The translations under genes and the position numbers were made by a program. The notes below the pieces were generated by a model. It was given only the letters and a program-made list of their open reading frames with translations. It was not told the origin of the DNA and did no database searches. From Papaver somniferum (Eukaryota; Streptophyta; Magnoliopsida; Ranunculales; Papaveraceae), in NCBI RefSeq assembly GCF_003573695.1, contig NC_039358.1:236162337-236226336 (forward strand): a stretch of 64,000 bases of DNA, read 5' to 3'. Of the stretch, positions 21,782 through 34,035 are shown piece after piece (the first letter of the stretch is position 1; every line of letters starts with the position of its first letter).

Positions 21782-22752
21782 TTTTGTTAAAGGGAGAGCA
21801 AAAGGTGATTTGAGGAGTGCGAAAATCGTAGTCAATTCACTAGATAACCCCAAGTGAATATTTTTATCTAACTCAGACAAAACTACCCTTACTGAATGCA
21901 AATTCACGCTCATTCCCAAGTAATTAGTTTCATCAATGATGAAGAAATATCAGGATTCGTTTCTACTAATGGAAGAAGTTAATCATCAATATCATAACTC
22001 TCGGCTCCATTCTCCTCAATACATCATCTTCCTCTTCAGAAACAGTTGGTTGATTAATTTCCCCTGAATTTTCCTGCATCAACATCTGTGTAGCTTTACT
22101 ATTTTCGAAGTACTCGTATAAAAAAAACCTAGAAACTCACAATTTTTTTAGTTGTTACTAAAATCACTAAAAACGCAGTTGTTAATTGTGACCTAGAAAA
22201 CCATTCACAATTTTTGATCGATAAATCTTTTTCGGGTAGCGTCTTCGTAATCTAAATTGTGAATTCCTCAGTTCCTTCATACACAATGTTTTTAGTTTGG
22301 ATCAAAAAATCTACGTGCGTCCAATCACAAATCAAACTAAGATCTATTAAAACCTTAAAAATCTGTACATAAAATCAATTCTTTGATTTATTAATCAGGG
22401 GTTTGAAAAAATATCACAAGATTCAAAGGAAAACTGATTAGAGTTTTCTTCGTTTCCTTTTTTTTGTGTGTTTTTTTGGACCAGATTAAGTACAGGGAAT
22501 TATAATACTTGATAAGAGTTTTTGTTTGTTTTTGGATCTGATTAAGTACAAGGAATACTTGATAAGAGGCGTACCGTCAGTTAGAGTAAGTTGGAGGCGG
22601 TGGTGGAGGCTCAAGTTTTGTACGGTGTGTGGGTGGATTTAGTAAGGGTAATTTTGTCCGAGTTAGATGAAAATATTAAATAGGGTTTATTAGTGAGTTG
22701 ACTACGATTTTCGCACTCCTCGGATCACTTTTTGCTCTCCCTTTAACAAAAG
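21782..22752. mobile_element. MULE-like non-autonomous element with long terminal inverted repeats
   Basis: The left end ttttgttaaagggagagc (from 21782) and right end gctctccctttaacaaaa (to about 22752) are the tips of inverted repeats of at least 60 bp with only a few mismatches. They include gcgaaaatcgtagtcaa on the left and ttgactacgattttcgc on the right. Long repeats and a size of about 970 bp fit a Mutator-like MITE. The flanks gaaaataatg and gaaataaagg are only roughly alike, so a 9 bp target duplication is not proven. The interior looks like untranslated or intronic DNA. It splits the copia ORF. Confidence 0.65.
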
Positions 22753-22754
22753 TC

Positions 22755-22928
22755 GAAATAAAGGCTACTGCTTTGAGAACTCTTGAAATTCAGAAGGCCC
22801 TGGTTCGGCATCAGTTCAAAAGGTTTGTTGGAATTGACTCCTTTCTTCATGAACCTTATGTTCCCATGGTTGTTGATAACAAGGAGTTAGGGGACGAAAA
22901 AGAATTTTCCAGAGGTCTCAATATCTAG
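22755..22928 (+). pseudogene. Continuation of the copia ORF after the MITE
   Basis: The text KATALRTLEIQKALVRHQF ... SFLHEPYVPMV resumes the coding-like sequence broken at 21763 and ends at a stop at 22926-22928. I do not recognise the domain. It may be the C-terminal part of an element-specific protein. Confidence 0.4.
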
Positions 22929-24280
22929 GAAAACTTCTTATGAGAATTTATTCTTGTGTTTTTAAGAAGGATAATAACTAGGGTTTGGAATAGCCATTAT
23001 TGTGAGTACACATAGTTATTGCCAATGTTTTCATCTTGTAATATTTTTTAGATATATTTGTTTAAATTCTAAAGTTTATTTGGAAGATGATTTTTGCAGT
23101 ATTAATCTTATGGTTTTATATATTGCAAATTATTATGGGATATGTTTTTTTACGTCCGTGAACCTTGATTGTCCCATACTTGTTCAAAAGTTATCTCTAA
23201 TATGTAGGTATGAAAATATTGATAAAAGATAAAATGAACTTTTGACTGCAAAAGTTAAGCCTTTTATGTCATTATGCAAATATTGATGGAAGAAAGGACG
23301 AACTTTTGTTTACAAAGATTAAGTCTATTATATGTCATTGTTCAAATAGTGATGAAAAATAGAATGAATCTTTGATTATTTCGCAGTATTGGTCTTTTCC
23401 TGATCCACATCTTTGTGCATATACTGTGTTGCTCCATAAGTTCTGTTATGTTGAGCATGACCAATTGAATTGATCATATTCCTTGTAGTTAATTCAATTG
23501 AGATTTTGGATACAAATTCATATTCTTATGTAATTTGTAATGTCCGAAGAAATCCCTCTTTTCTTGTAAAAGTAAGGTCGCTCTTGTTATTCTTTCGGGA
23601 ATGACATTTTATGGGGGAGAGTTCTTAATTGAACTTGTGCTTAATTGCCAAATCTTTGTGGGGAGTGCGGCTGTGGAATATTGTAGGAGTTATCTTGTAT
23701 CTTTATAAACTCCTTGATGAATACACTAAGTTTCAACTATGTGAAATCATCGAAACAAGTTGGTATGTTGTTCTATTTTGGTCATGAAGTATCTCTATGA
23801 AAATTTGATGAGGATCCCACTAGTTTTCGTACCTTTGCCAATTTATGTTGACAAAAAGGGGGAGAATTAATGCGTAGACCACACCACAAATACATATGGT
23901 TTACGGATCATTATGTAAGAGGGAGTGGTTTTCATGTTGAGATGAAGTATTGACTAAGGGGAAGTGATACATATCACCATAGAATTATTGTCAAAGTTGT
24001 GATACAATTGGACTTTGATGTTGTATAATGATACTATGACACTATATAACAATGATTGAGAGCAACTGTTTTCTCATTGTTATAGCTACGGATCTTCAAC
24101 AACAATGGTGCAGAATTGAACACATTTGGAATTATTGGAGTACTTGGAAGTGACGAAGATTTCGAGTAATGTTGAAGAACCAAGGAGATCAAGCATTTGG
24201 ATGAGAAGCTACAAAGTTTATTTATTTTGTAATCCATATGTATTGATAGTTTTGTCACTAAAATTGACAAAGAGGAAGAT
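22929..24280 (+). other. Non-coding 3' internal region of the copia element
   Basis: Only short open frames occur. The phrase acaaaaagggggaga at about 23852, before the polypurine tract, is a common SIRE/Maximus feature. I see no env-like or pol domain. Confidence 0.5.
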
Positions 24281-26765
24281 TGTTAGAGCACTACTCGGTC
24301 AAACTCGCAAGCGTTGCTATCTCAAACTTGTTTGTTAATGTTAGTGATCAAAACAATAAGTCTTGATTTCTAGTCTACTTATAGTAATGTCTCGGACTAG
24401 GATAGATTGTGTAGTTGAGCATTAGACTTCACGGCGTTCATCAATTGAAGACGAAGAACTACTAAGGAGAGCTTGCGGAACTTCGTCAACAAAAGGTATA
24501 TGGAGACTAAAACTCATCTATCACTTGGAAAATCTATTTCTACTTTATCTCCTATATTGAGACAAAAGTCGTATTACTATATAGTTATCGATTACACACA
24601 TTTGAGATTTCGAGCTGAGTTTAACTCGCTTACATATTTCTCGGAATATGTGTTGGTAAGCTTTCGCTTCAATCAAGTTCATCTTAATCATGTGAAAATC
24701 GCCGAGTAACATCTTACATGGTTTGTGTGATAAAATCATTTGGTGTAGACTTGGAATGTTTCGTTATGATTATTTCAATAACTTGAAAATTGCTTTGATG
24801 CTAATAGTGTGTGAAAACGACTATTGTCATCCTCTAAGAAAGTTTCAATGATTGAAATAAGAGTTTATAATACTTAACAATCATTAGATTATGAACATAT
24901 TGTGCATTCTTGCATGTATGTGATCCATGACCGGAACTAAAGTATGCATACCCGTATGCGTACTTGAAGTTGTGATATTCCATGTACCAAGTACACGTAC
25001 CGGTACGCATACTTGCGTAAGGTATAGGTCCGGGAATATTTGCTGGCATTTGGAAGTGTACTAAGTATGCATACCCGTTTGCATACTGGCGAACCCAAAC
25101 TCAGACCGGCTACTTAAGTATGCGTACCCGTTTGCATACTTGAGTGGTTAAAGTTCTAAAATCGGTTGGCTCATGAACTAATACATTTATATATTAAGGA
25201 ATGCATTGTTTGCAAACCGTGGCTATAATGTTCATGAATTGATTCGAGTGAATCAAACCGATTTTGCTTCAATTGTGTTCTTGTATACTTAAATGAGAAT
25301 ATAGCAATTGAACAACCCTTTAACTAGTTTCATTTGAGTCATTTGAACTAGTTATGGTTAAGATGAATAAGGTTGATATGAGAGTGTTCATATAGCTAAC
25401 CTCGGTTAACTACGGTTAAGCCAACATGGTGTACACGTTTAGGTACGGTTACATAAACCTAAATGAGGGTACATTTCATTTGTATATAACAAGCTAAGTT
25501 CGATCTAACGGTTGAAAGATATTAGCTTGAATCTAATCAGGATTTTCATCTAACGGTGAATATTGAATTCTTTGTTACCCAGGTAACTTAGATTGCAAAC
25601 CCTGATTTGAAAACTATATAAAGGAGAACTCTTCCAACTGGGAAACCTAATCCCCACACCTCCTGTGTGATACCAATTGCATAAACTAGAGTCGATTCTC
25701 CTTTAACCTTAGGTTTTTCATGATACGTTGTAGGTTAACGACTTGAAGACTTCATTGGGATTGTGAAGCCAGACACAACTATTTTCTCTGTAGTTGTGTG
25801 ATCTGATCTTGCTATTTCTACCGTGCTTGAGTACTATCTTCTTTAAGATTGGCTCGAGATTTAATCTCTGATAGGCAAGATAAAAAGTAATCACAAACAT
25901 CGTCGTCTCATCGTTTGTGATTCCACAATATCTTGTTTCGCTACCATACTATTAATATTATTGTGAGGTGATTGATATTTCTAGGCTGTTGTTCGTGAAT
26001 ATAAGTCTGGTTTATGAATTGGTTCATGTTCACCTTGATTTATCAAAAGACAGAACAAAACTTGTAGGTATTTTTGTGGGAGACAGATTTATCTATTCCT
26101 ATAGACTTTTCCATGTTACACAAATTTGTTTATTAAGTCTTCGACTTTGGGTCGTAGCAACTCTTGGTTGTGGGTGAGATCAGCTAAGAGAATCAAGCGC
26201 GTAGTATCTTGCTGGGATCAGAGAGTAAGGAGCGCAACTGTACCTTGAATCAGTGTGAGATTGATTAGGGTTCAACTACAGTCCAGTCCGAAGTTCATTG
26301 GTAGTAGGCTAGTGTCTGTAGCGGCCTAATACAATGTGGTGGTCAAATCTGGACTAGGTCCCGGGGTTTTTCTGTGTTTGCGGTTTCCTCGTTAACAAAA
26401 CTTCTGATGTCTGTGTTATTTCTTTTCCGCATTATATTTTTTTATATAATTAAAATATCACAGGTTTTGCGTTGAATCGATCAATTGGGAAATCCAACCT
26501 TTGGTTGTTGATTGAAATTGATTGATCCTTGAACATTGGTCTTTGGTACCGTTCAAGTTAATTCTCTTATATTCAATTGGGCTCGCAAATTCCTATTTGC
26601 TGATTGCAGATTGAATTGAGAAAGAGAGATACAAAACTCTTTGATATACTTTTCTCTAGATTGAGTCTAACTGTCTAGTTGATTCTTTTGAAAGTATATT
26701 GGAGTTTGTCTATTCAGATTGCCAAACGAATTGTTGGGTGTGATTGTTAGATCCCCGCTTTTTCA
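24281..26765 (+). repeat. 3' LTR of the copia element
   Basis: Pairs with 17068-19546. TATA box at 25615-25624. The same inverted GTATGC/GCATAC block lies at about 24937-25145. Confidence 0.85.
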
Positions 26766-27550
26766 ATATGTCCCTATGGATTCTCTAGAGTTGTTGTTTG
26801 TGTAGAAGAATGAGTTTATCACGGTCACACTCAAATTTGTAATGAGATTTACGGGATTGCATCAAAATTGCTACATTCTTGTCACGATGATAAAATATAA
26901 TGTGTAATAGTGAAACAATTCGGAATCGGGATGCTAAGAAAACAAAGGAGGTCACAAAGTTAGCTCTGGGCGGGTTTATGATTTTGATTTCAGAATAAAC
27001 ATACGTATGCTTTTTTTTTAAACGAAATCATTTACACATGTTTATAACTAAGACGTGTTAAATTTTAAGTGTTAAATCTTGTTGTCTGCCGTATCATTTT
27101 TGTTGATAATTTCTAACTTATTTCTCATGATGCTCATTTTTATTCCATTTCAAGCATTATAGAGTACATATATCGAGATAGATTTGATTCTGCAAACAAA
27201 TGGCTATTTAAAATGAAGTGTTGGTGGGAATTGAAGCCATCAAAATTACAAGACGTGTATGTATAGTGAAAAACCATAAAAAGCTAAATAATTTTCTTCC
27301 ACCATATATGAACCTTTATAAAATGCATATTTTTAATTTTACGCATCAAAGTGAAGCTTCAAAATACCTATTTTTATTGGTATAAATGTCCCTTAATGGT
27401 GTATTTAAACGAAGTACCAGTATCATATAAAAGCCTCTTGGGTCTAACCAAGATTTCTTTCAGTTAGTCTTTCTCTATTGATAATCACTTTTAAACTGGG
27501 AACTTTTTTTTTTTGATATAATTAATTCGCTAAACTATATAAAAGAGTTA
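26766..27550. other. Intergenic DNA with spacer copy 3 (about 26820-27300)
   Basis: No gene is seen. It matches about 12200-12800 and part of 6280-6570. Adjacent to copy B's downstream fragment, it shows the spacer is part of the duplicated host unit. Confidence 0.45.
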
Positions 27551-27840
27551 TTAAGAAAGAGGTGCCTGGTAATTCTTCCAATCACCAATTAATGAAATGA
27601 CCTCCGGAGGTTCCATTCTTATTGAAATCAACATTTTTGATGTGCCGAAACTACATAAATGTAATATCCCTTCTCCATCACTCATTGACACTATTTTTCG
27701 AGGGAAGAACCCTAACTCATGAATTACTCGAGTTGCTTCAATTGAGTTTTGGGTTCTTTCTTCATATTTTAGAAACAACACTTAATGAGGATTCTCTAAG
27801 CTCAGTATCAAAGTACATGGTCCTAATATGAACCAAAATA
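27551..27840 (-). pseudogene. Coding-like fragment downstream of WRC copy B (recurrent, unidentified)
   Basis: The text VLFLKYEERTQNS ... HELGFFPRK is read on the minus strand after a stop in LENPH-stop. A related fragment at 31830-32102 reads LKNPHEVLFLKYEEKNPK. The same DNA (actcatgaattcctcgag, then ttttgggttctttctt) occurs at 56817-56890. The style resembles the end of an F-box-associated beta-propeller domain, but I cannot confirm that. Recurrence next to each WRC copy means it was duplicated with the unit. Confidence 0.4.
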
Positions 27841-28370
27841 TATGAGCCTCCATTTGCCGCAAACTCAAAAGCATAGGGTCACTACTAGATATGTTTACCA
27901 GCAATGATACCTTTATTCTTTTTCAAAAATGCCACATAGAAATGAAGTTATCATGAGGGTTTCTAAGAAAGTACACAATCCTGCAATTCATAGCAGTACT
28001 CTTACTAGACTTCTTCTTTCTAGCAAACTTTGCAACACAGTCAACCGCCTAAGTTACTAGCAGTTCTGTTAACAAAATTAGGAAATATCACAATACAAAA
28101 AGAAATATGAGGTAATGTAGTAATTAAATTCTAAGCATAACATCATCAGTTTCATGAGCTAAACAGGGGTTGTTTTTCTCCATGTACACCTATCAAAACA
28201 ATCTGAAGCCTACCTACCTACCATATATGACTTACTACATTGCAGAGTCAATCCAAATCCAGTGCACTATTTGATATATTAACCAGTTCCCAATTCATAT
28301 GTGTGCAGAATTAGATGAGGTTAAAAGGAGATGCCAGATTGCAATGTCTAGTGCAAAAAATTAAAGCCAC
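27841..28370 (-). other. 3' flank of WRC copy B
   Basis: No independent gene. The block tgacttactacattgcagag at about 28227 recurs at about 32502 and 56963, marking the same point of each unit. Confidence 0.45.
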
Positions 28371-31300
28371 TTACACAGCAATCTGTTGATTAGCAGTTTG
28401 ATCGCCATAGCTGGCACTTGTAGCTGGACGGAAAAAAGTATCTTTTCCATTTGCGTAGATATCAAATAAGTATACCGCATATCTCTTAGCCAGCCTCTTG
28501 CAATCCTCAACCGCTTTAGAATCTAATGTTTCCAACTCTTTCACTGACTTCTTCACGTCACCTTTGCAGTCCTCATCCATTAGAAACTTGGCCAAAGTAA
28601 TACACCTGTTAAGAGAAAATATCAATCTAGGCCGAAAGTGTATGGAAATGGAAAACCAAGAAAAGATGTTACTGTTGATTCTTCTGATTTCCATTTTATA
28701 CTTGGAAATAATTATGAACATTTTGGTGGCTGGCTTTCCTTCCAGTGTGGTGTGCATGTGTATCCATAAGCAAGAAAAGAGCTTGCTCCCACCGTTCACA
28801 TGTCAACTACAAATTTGAAATCTAGGAAAGGCAGCAAATCTTTTACCAGACAATTATGGAAAAATTGACCACTAAACTTTCCTGTTCCATCCAACTCTGT
28901 TGATAATTGATATACAAATTCCACAGTCTGTGCAGATACCAAAATCTCATATTGTAGTGTCGACGCAGATACCAAAAACTCTCCAGTAAATATATTTTAC
29001 AACCACAAGATTGTATTAGAGATAGAATGTCCTATATTTCGGCAGGGATATGAGAAAAGGGTATATGTACACATTTTGATCCTTAATTAAAATACATTTT
29101 TAGATGTTGTGATGTACTATAAGTAATAATGCTCTTAGTACCGCCAAACTGATATCATAATTTTCCAAGCTAAAGCCAAATAACAGGCATCATCCATGTG
29201 ATATGGCTATTTGAGATGTTAATAGAATAACTTAGAATTTCACAGCAGAATATGAAAAGAGTCCATGCTAACAGATATGGATGTAACCCAACATTAAACA
29301 AGCCAATGTATTGTAACTGCGATAAAAGTAATTGCATGCACTTTTTAAGAATAAGTGAACTGGAAAAGTGTAGCGAATGCTTTAACATACCTGAGCGTGT
29401 CACTGTGAATGACCAATTCCTTGGGTGATATTTCGTCTTCAGATATTTCCTGTCAATAGAGAGCACAAACAGCTTTCATGCATAGCTCAGGATCCTCTTC
29501 AAATGAAGAAAGCATATCAGCCTCAGATTTCCATTTCATTTCGTCTTTGTTCCTACTCCAATTTTTGATTGCCAGCATCTCCACTGGGTCGCCAAGAGTA
29601 TCACCATCCTCATCTGAGTCTGAGTCCAAGTTCACGAAAATCTTCTTACTCATCTCCAGATGAGCTTGAGATGATGATCCATGTTGAGAGGGTCTCCCTT
29701 CGAAACAGCCCCAACCCTTCCTCCCTTCTTTAACATTTAGCACCTTCCCTTTGGTTTTCAGTTCATACACGCGAGAATCCTTACTCCCTCCACTGCTGGT
29801 TTCAACAGTAGGTATGCTCATGTTGTTTTTATCCTTTTGCCTTTCACCAGTTTGTGTAGTTTCATTCTGCAAATCCCGCACTTCAGACTCCATCTTTTCA
29901 GAATTACGCAATTCTTCACATCTCAATTCCTTTCCATTCCCAAGGACTAAGCTCTCCAAATTAGAAATGCGAGACTCTACAGATTTCATTGTTGACTTTT
30001 CATTTTCCATCTTGAGGACTACACTCTCCAAATCAGAACACTTTTTCTTCCAATAATCAGTTGCATCATCATATTTAGCAGCAGCAGTCTTTCTAGTTTC
30101 TTCTAATTCACCCCGGAGTTTAGTGCCCTCCACATTCTTCTTCTCAAGCTCCATTTTCATCTTCTCAATTACCACATTCTTCTTCTCAAGATCCACTTTC
30201 TTCTTCTCAAGCTCTAATTTCATCTTCTCAAGCTCCAATTCCATCTTCTCCAGATCCACTTGCTTCTTCTCAAGCTCCTCAGACAATTCAGAACACTTAT
30301 TATTATATTGCTCCGGGCTATTCAATTCAACTACAGGTTTCTTAGTTTTCATAAATGATTTTATTTCTCTAGACCCTTTTTCTCTTTGAACATTTTTCCT
30401 CTTGGTCCCAATTTTTGCAGTGCCACCTTCTACAATTCTATCAGCTGGATACAAAATTCCCAATTAGTTAGACATTTCTCAGGGTGAATTAACAGATGAA
30501 ACTATCAAATTTCTTAATTAGTAATCATAATTGATACACGTACGCAATGACAAAACGAAACCCACAGAAACAAACATTATAAATCACTAAATGAAGATAA
30601 ATTGGGGAAAATGTATGCAAGAGTTACTCACCGCTGGTATCATTAGTAGTAGGAATTCCCCCTGTCATATCATCTTCTTCCATTAGCCGCCGCCGTTTCG
30701 AGCAATTTGAATCCGTAGTTTCTATCTCAGGACCAGAATCATCACCTTTATCATCTCCACCTCTCATTTTAAGCTTCTTCTTATTCCGCCGCTGCTCTGA
30801 ATAGTATTTGTAATGTTTTTCACAGTATGTCGTATCAGTATTTATCCTAAAATTCCTGCATCTCCATTTTACTCCATCATTTCTGCAACAACGCTCTTCA
30901 TCTGGTGGGATGATCAAACTCTCCTCATCAGGAGCCAGCATCTTCTTCACCTCCTCATTCTTGTTGGCTAGATCTGGCATTTCATACGCAAGAAGAAAAT
31001 TCCCAATTGGTTAAACAAAACGAAATGAAACGAACAACAAAATCATTGTAAATCACTAAAATGAAGAAAAATTGTGGAGATGTATGCAAGACTTACTCAC
31101 AGCTAGTACGATTAGTGGTGGTAGGTGGTTGAATTATTATCCGGTCATCTTCCTCCGTTAACCGCCGCTTCCTCGGCCGTTTCGAGCAATTTGAATCCCT
31201 AGTTTCATCTCCACTTCTCTTCTTAAGCTTCTTCTTATTCCACTGCTTTGAATAGTATTTGTAATGTTTTTCACAGTATGTAGTATCACCATTTATCCTA

Positions 31301-31598
31301 AAATTCCTGCATCTCCATCTTACTCCATCATTTCTACAACAACGCTCTTCATCCGGAGGGATGATCAAATTCTCCTCATCAGGAGCCAGCAGCTTCTTCT
31401 TCTTCTTTAGATCTGGAGTTTCACACTTCTTTAAAATCGAAGGATTGCTTGTTACAAAATCTGTATGAAACCTGTAATGTTTTTCACAGTACTGTAGATC
31501 ATTATCAGCACTCAAATTCTTGCATTTCCAATATTTCCCGTTGTTTCTTCTGCAAATCTTCTGTTCATCACCAGCAGCCGTTTCCTAGTCTTCTCCAT
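28371..31598 (-). pseudogene. WRC/coiled-coil gene, copy B (most complete copy; frame lesions at both ends)
   Basis: Four exons. Exon 1 (31598-31101) has two WRC motifs: CRRNNGKYWKCKN ... YCEKHY, and RCCRNDGVRWRCRNFRI ... YCEKHY (C-x9-C-x11-C-x2-H). Exon 2 (30973-30632) has a third WRC (RCCRNDGVKWRCRNFRI). Exon 3 (30444-29391) is a long Lys/Glu coiled coil with repeated ELEKK/DLEKK heptads. It ends with SEADMLSSFEEDPELCMKA and VCALY. Exon 4 (28605-28371) encodes AKFLMDEDCKGDVKKSVKEL and DCKRLAKRYAVYLFDIYANG. All joins are in phase 1 or agree with the frame (AG/G at exon 3-4). Two lesions are visible. The ATG at 31598 is one base out of frame with the first WRC, with TAG in the WRC frame. VCALY is followed by TGA where copy A has CGG. 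A strong GTAAGT overlaps the final stop, so a further exon is possible. Probable nuclear protein by its basic tracts; function unknown. Confidence 0.75.
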
Positions 31599-31829
31599 CG
31601 CGACTGCAAAATCTTGCCCTATAAGGAATACAGAAATTGGGGGAAACTAAAGCTTTTACCAAGGTAACACTAGTGATTCTTGGTTTTCCATATTTTACCC
31701 CTTTTATTGCTGTGTTTGGACTTTGGAAAGTTATCCAAGGGCATTTTAGGCATGTTTTTTCTTTATTAATAAAGTAGAAGCTGTAAAAAAATATCTACTG
31801 GTGTAACAATTAAAATATAAGAATCATAA
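31599..31829. other. Short 5' flank of WRC copy B
   Basis: The upstream sequence of the copy B start. It is AT-rich with no gene. Only about 230 bases separate it from the next unit's downstream fragment, so units B and D are directly adjacent. Confidence 0.4.
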
Positions 31830-32566
31830 CTAGTGTAGAACACTTTTATTAGGTGGAAACCATCCCAACATACTAATGCCTGAGGCACCGGAGAGACTTT
31901 GCCAAGCCAAAAGGATGTTCCATGTTGCCGTTAAACTTTTCAAATCGGCAAGGAATGCTGGGAAAATACTAACTGTATCAAATTCCTTCCTCGGTCCCCA
32001 TTCATCAGAGAAAACCCATAACTCATGCCTTCCTCGAATGAGTTTTGGGTTCTTTTCTTCATATTTTAGAAACAACACTTCATGAGGATTTTTTAACTTC
32101 AATTTCCAAGTACATGGTCCTAAAATGAGCCAAACATTGCAGCCAACTCAAAACGCATGGTCACTATTCTCCGGCAATGCTCTCTTTAATTTGTTCAGAA
32201 ATGCCACAGAGATGAAGTTATCCTGAGGATTTCTACATAAGTACAGAATCTTGCTATTTATAGCACTGCTCTTACTAGACTTCATGTTTCTAACTTGGCA
32301 ACACAGTCTACTACATTGTTGCTAATAGTTCTATTAATAAAATTAAGAGACATATTACAGTACAAAAAAAGAAGAAGAAGTAATCCAGCTTAAATAGAGT
32401 AATTAGATATATACATAACATTATCAGTTCCATGAGCTAAACAGGGATTTTTTTTCTCCATTTACACCTATCAAAACAACCTGAAGTCTACCTACATAAT
32501 ATGACTTACTACATTGCAGAGTCGATCCACACCCAATGTACTATTTGTTATTCTGAATACCAATAT
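31830..32566 (-). pseudogene. Downstream fragment and 3' flank of WRC copy D
   Basis: 31830-32102 holds the recurrent coding-like fragment (LKNPHEVLFLKYEEKNPK ... HELWVFSDEW), related to 27551-27840. 32497-32566 holds the 3' flank landmark gacttactacattgcagag. Homology to copy B stops near 32566, where LTR sequence begins. The last exon expected next (as at 28371) is missing. Confidence 0.45.
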
Positions 32567-32579
32567 TCTGCAGGGCACG

Positions 32580-33456
32580 TGTCACGATCTTACTGGCCGC
32601 ATTCAGAGGTTAAATGTGTAGCCCTCGCTATACAGGGAAGCCTGAATTACAAATTATACCTTCGTAAATCTACTTTATCTCGTCCGAAGGAAGGATGCCT
32701 CGACGGTCGAGATCTAGAGAGTAAAAGCCTAGTTTACAAGGAGGCAGCTGACGAAGGGACAAAGATAGATGTGATATCTAATTAGCATTAAATGCGTAAA
32801 TCTCTTATTTACACACATAATCAAACCACGTGGAGAGAGGCTATGTGGCAGAACCCGATTGGCGGAAGCTGGCGGTGAACGAAGGTATAACCTATACAAA
32901 GGATGGGAAGTTCCCAAAGGAACGTGGGTCAGCTGAGATGGCAGAGTTCGACTGGATAAGGCGAGCGGTGAACGAAGGTACAATATGTACGAAAGGTGTA
33001 TCAACAGACGATGGACCCAGAGGTAGCAAAGATATATCTGGAGCAGAAGGGGCTATAAATACCAAGCTTCACCAACAAAATAAGGGCATTCAATATCTAG
33101 GAGAGAAGATCTAGTCTTAATCTTATACCTCTTTAATGTTTAGAACTTAAGTATTTACTTCAACTTGAGTTCTCTCTATTACTTTGGGAAGCGTTTAAGA
33201 TCTTTGTAATCACCATACTTAATACAAAACAATCACTCATTACCCCGTGGACGTAGACAAATGTCGAACCACGTAATCTCTTGTGTCTCATGATAACTTA
33301 GAAGCACTTACATTATATTTGTGTTCTTCGTTATTGCGATCTTGAATATCTCTTATTACTAAGCATAATCAGTTCAACTGAGGTATCAATACTACTTAGA
33401 ATCAGATCCTCCGAGCTATATACATTACGTAGACTACGAGAAAACGAGTAGTCACA
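32580..33456 (+). repeat. 5' LTR of a truncated Ty3/gypsy element
   Basis: It probably starts TGTCACGATC and ends GTCACA. A TATA-type ctataaatacc lies at about 33053. The primer-binding site tggcgcccaccgtg follows at 33460. The left boundary is uncertain by about 10 bases. No matching 3' LTR is in the window. Confidence 0.65.
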
Positions 33457-33459
33457 GTT

Positions 33460-33473
33460 TGGCGCCCACCGTG
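33460..33473 (+). promoter_or_regulatory. Primer-binding site of the truncated gypsy element
   Basis: tggcgcccaccgtg follows the LTR by three bases. This text is typical of Tat-lineage and other plant gypsy elements. Confidence 0.7.
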
Positions 33474-34035
33474 TATTACTCACGAGCTTGAGTTTAGACA
33501 TAGTTTTATCTTTAACTTATTTAGCTTCTGAAACGAAGGGATCTGTGTTAACGATGAACCTCACTCTCTAGTGATTTGTTCATCCGTCGTTTATGTATGT
33601 TTTTGGAGTTCATAGCCTCTAAATACGTACCTTGTTACAGATCTACACAAATTTTTTACAAAAAAGTATTCACAAAACTTTAAAATCTGTGATTTATACT
33701 AAAACAACCTTTTTTAACAGAGCATATTTTAGATCTGAGAACCTTTGACTGACAGAGGAATCTCAGTGAAATTTTAAGGAAAAAAGACTTTCTAAAGCAT
33801 TTATTAACCTTGTTTTTCACGAGATCTGACACACCTACTTTTGATTGGTTTTCAACATTTAAGGTTGTTCTTTCCAATGGTGTCATAAGCAATTAATACC
33901 TGTCTTTCAAAAAAATTATTTCAGTCCTTTTCTGAAAAAGCTGCTCAGCCGTCTTCTGTGTCAGAGCATTAATTGCTACTTTTGACGAAGATACCCAAGT
34001 AGCAGATTCTGTCAACTCTCTGTGACCGCAGGGTA

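Larger units (their letters stand above)
17068..26765 (+). mobile_element. Gag-only Ty1/copia (SIRE/Maximus-like) LTR retrotransposon with 2.5 kb LTRs
   Basis: Two LTRs of about 2.48 kb (17068-19546 and 24281-26765) start TGTTAGAGCA and end TTTTTCA. The primer-binding site tggtatcagagc (19549-19560) is complementary to initiator Met-tRNA, as usual in copia elements. The polypurine tract aaagaggaagat is at 24269-24280. The internal region has a copia-type gag with a zinc knuckle but no protease, integrase or RT. The phrase acaaaaagggggaga before the 3' LTR and the very long LTRs fit the SIRE/Maximus lineage. ATAT flanks both ends (17064-17067 and 26766-26769), a possible short target duplication. 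Confidence 0.85.

Noticed and set aside
29478..30389. Plus-strand frames rich in Phe and Ser (FFFSSSIFIF type)
   Set aside because: They are the reverse complement of the Lys/Glu coiled-coil exon of copy B. The same shadow appears opposite copies A and C.
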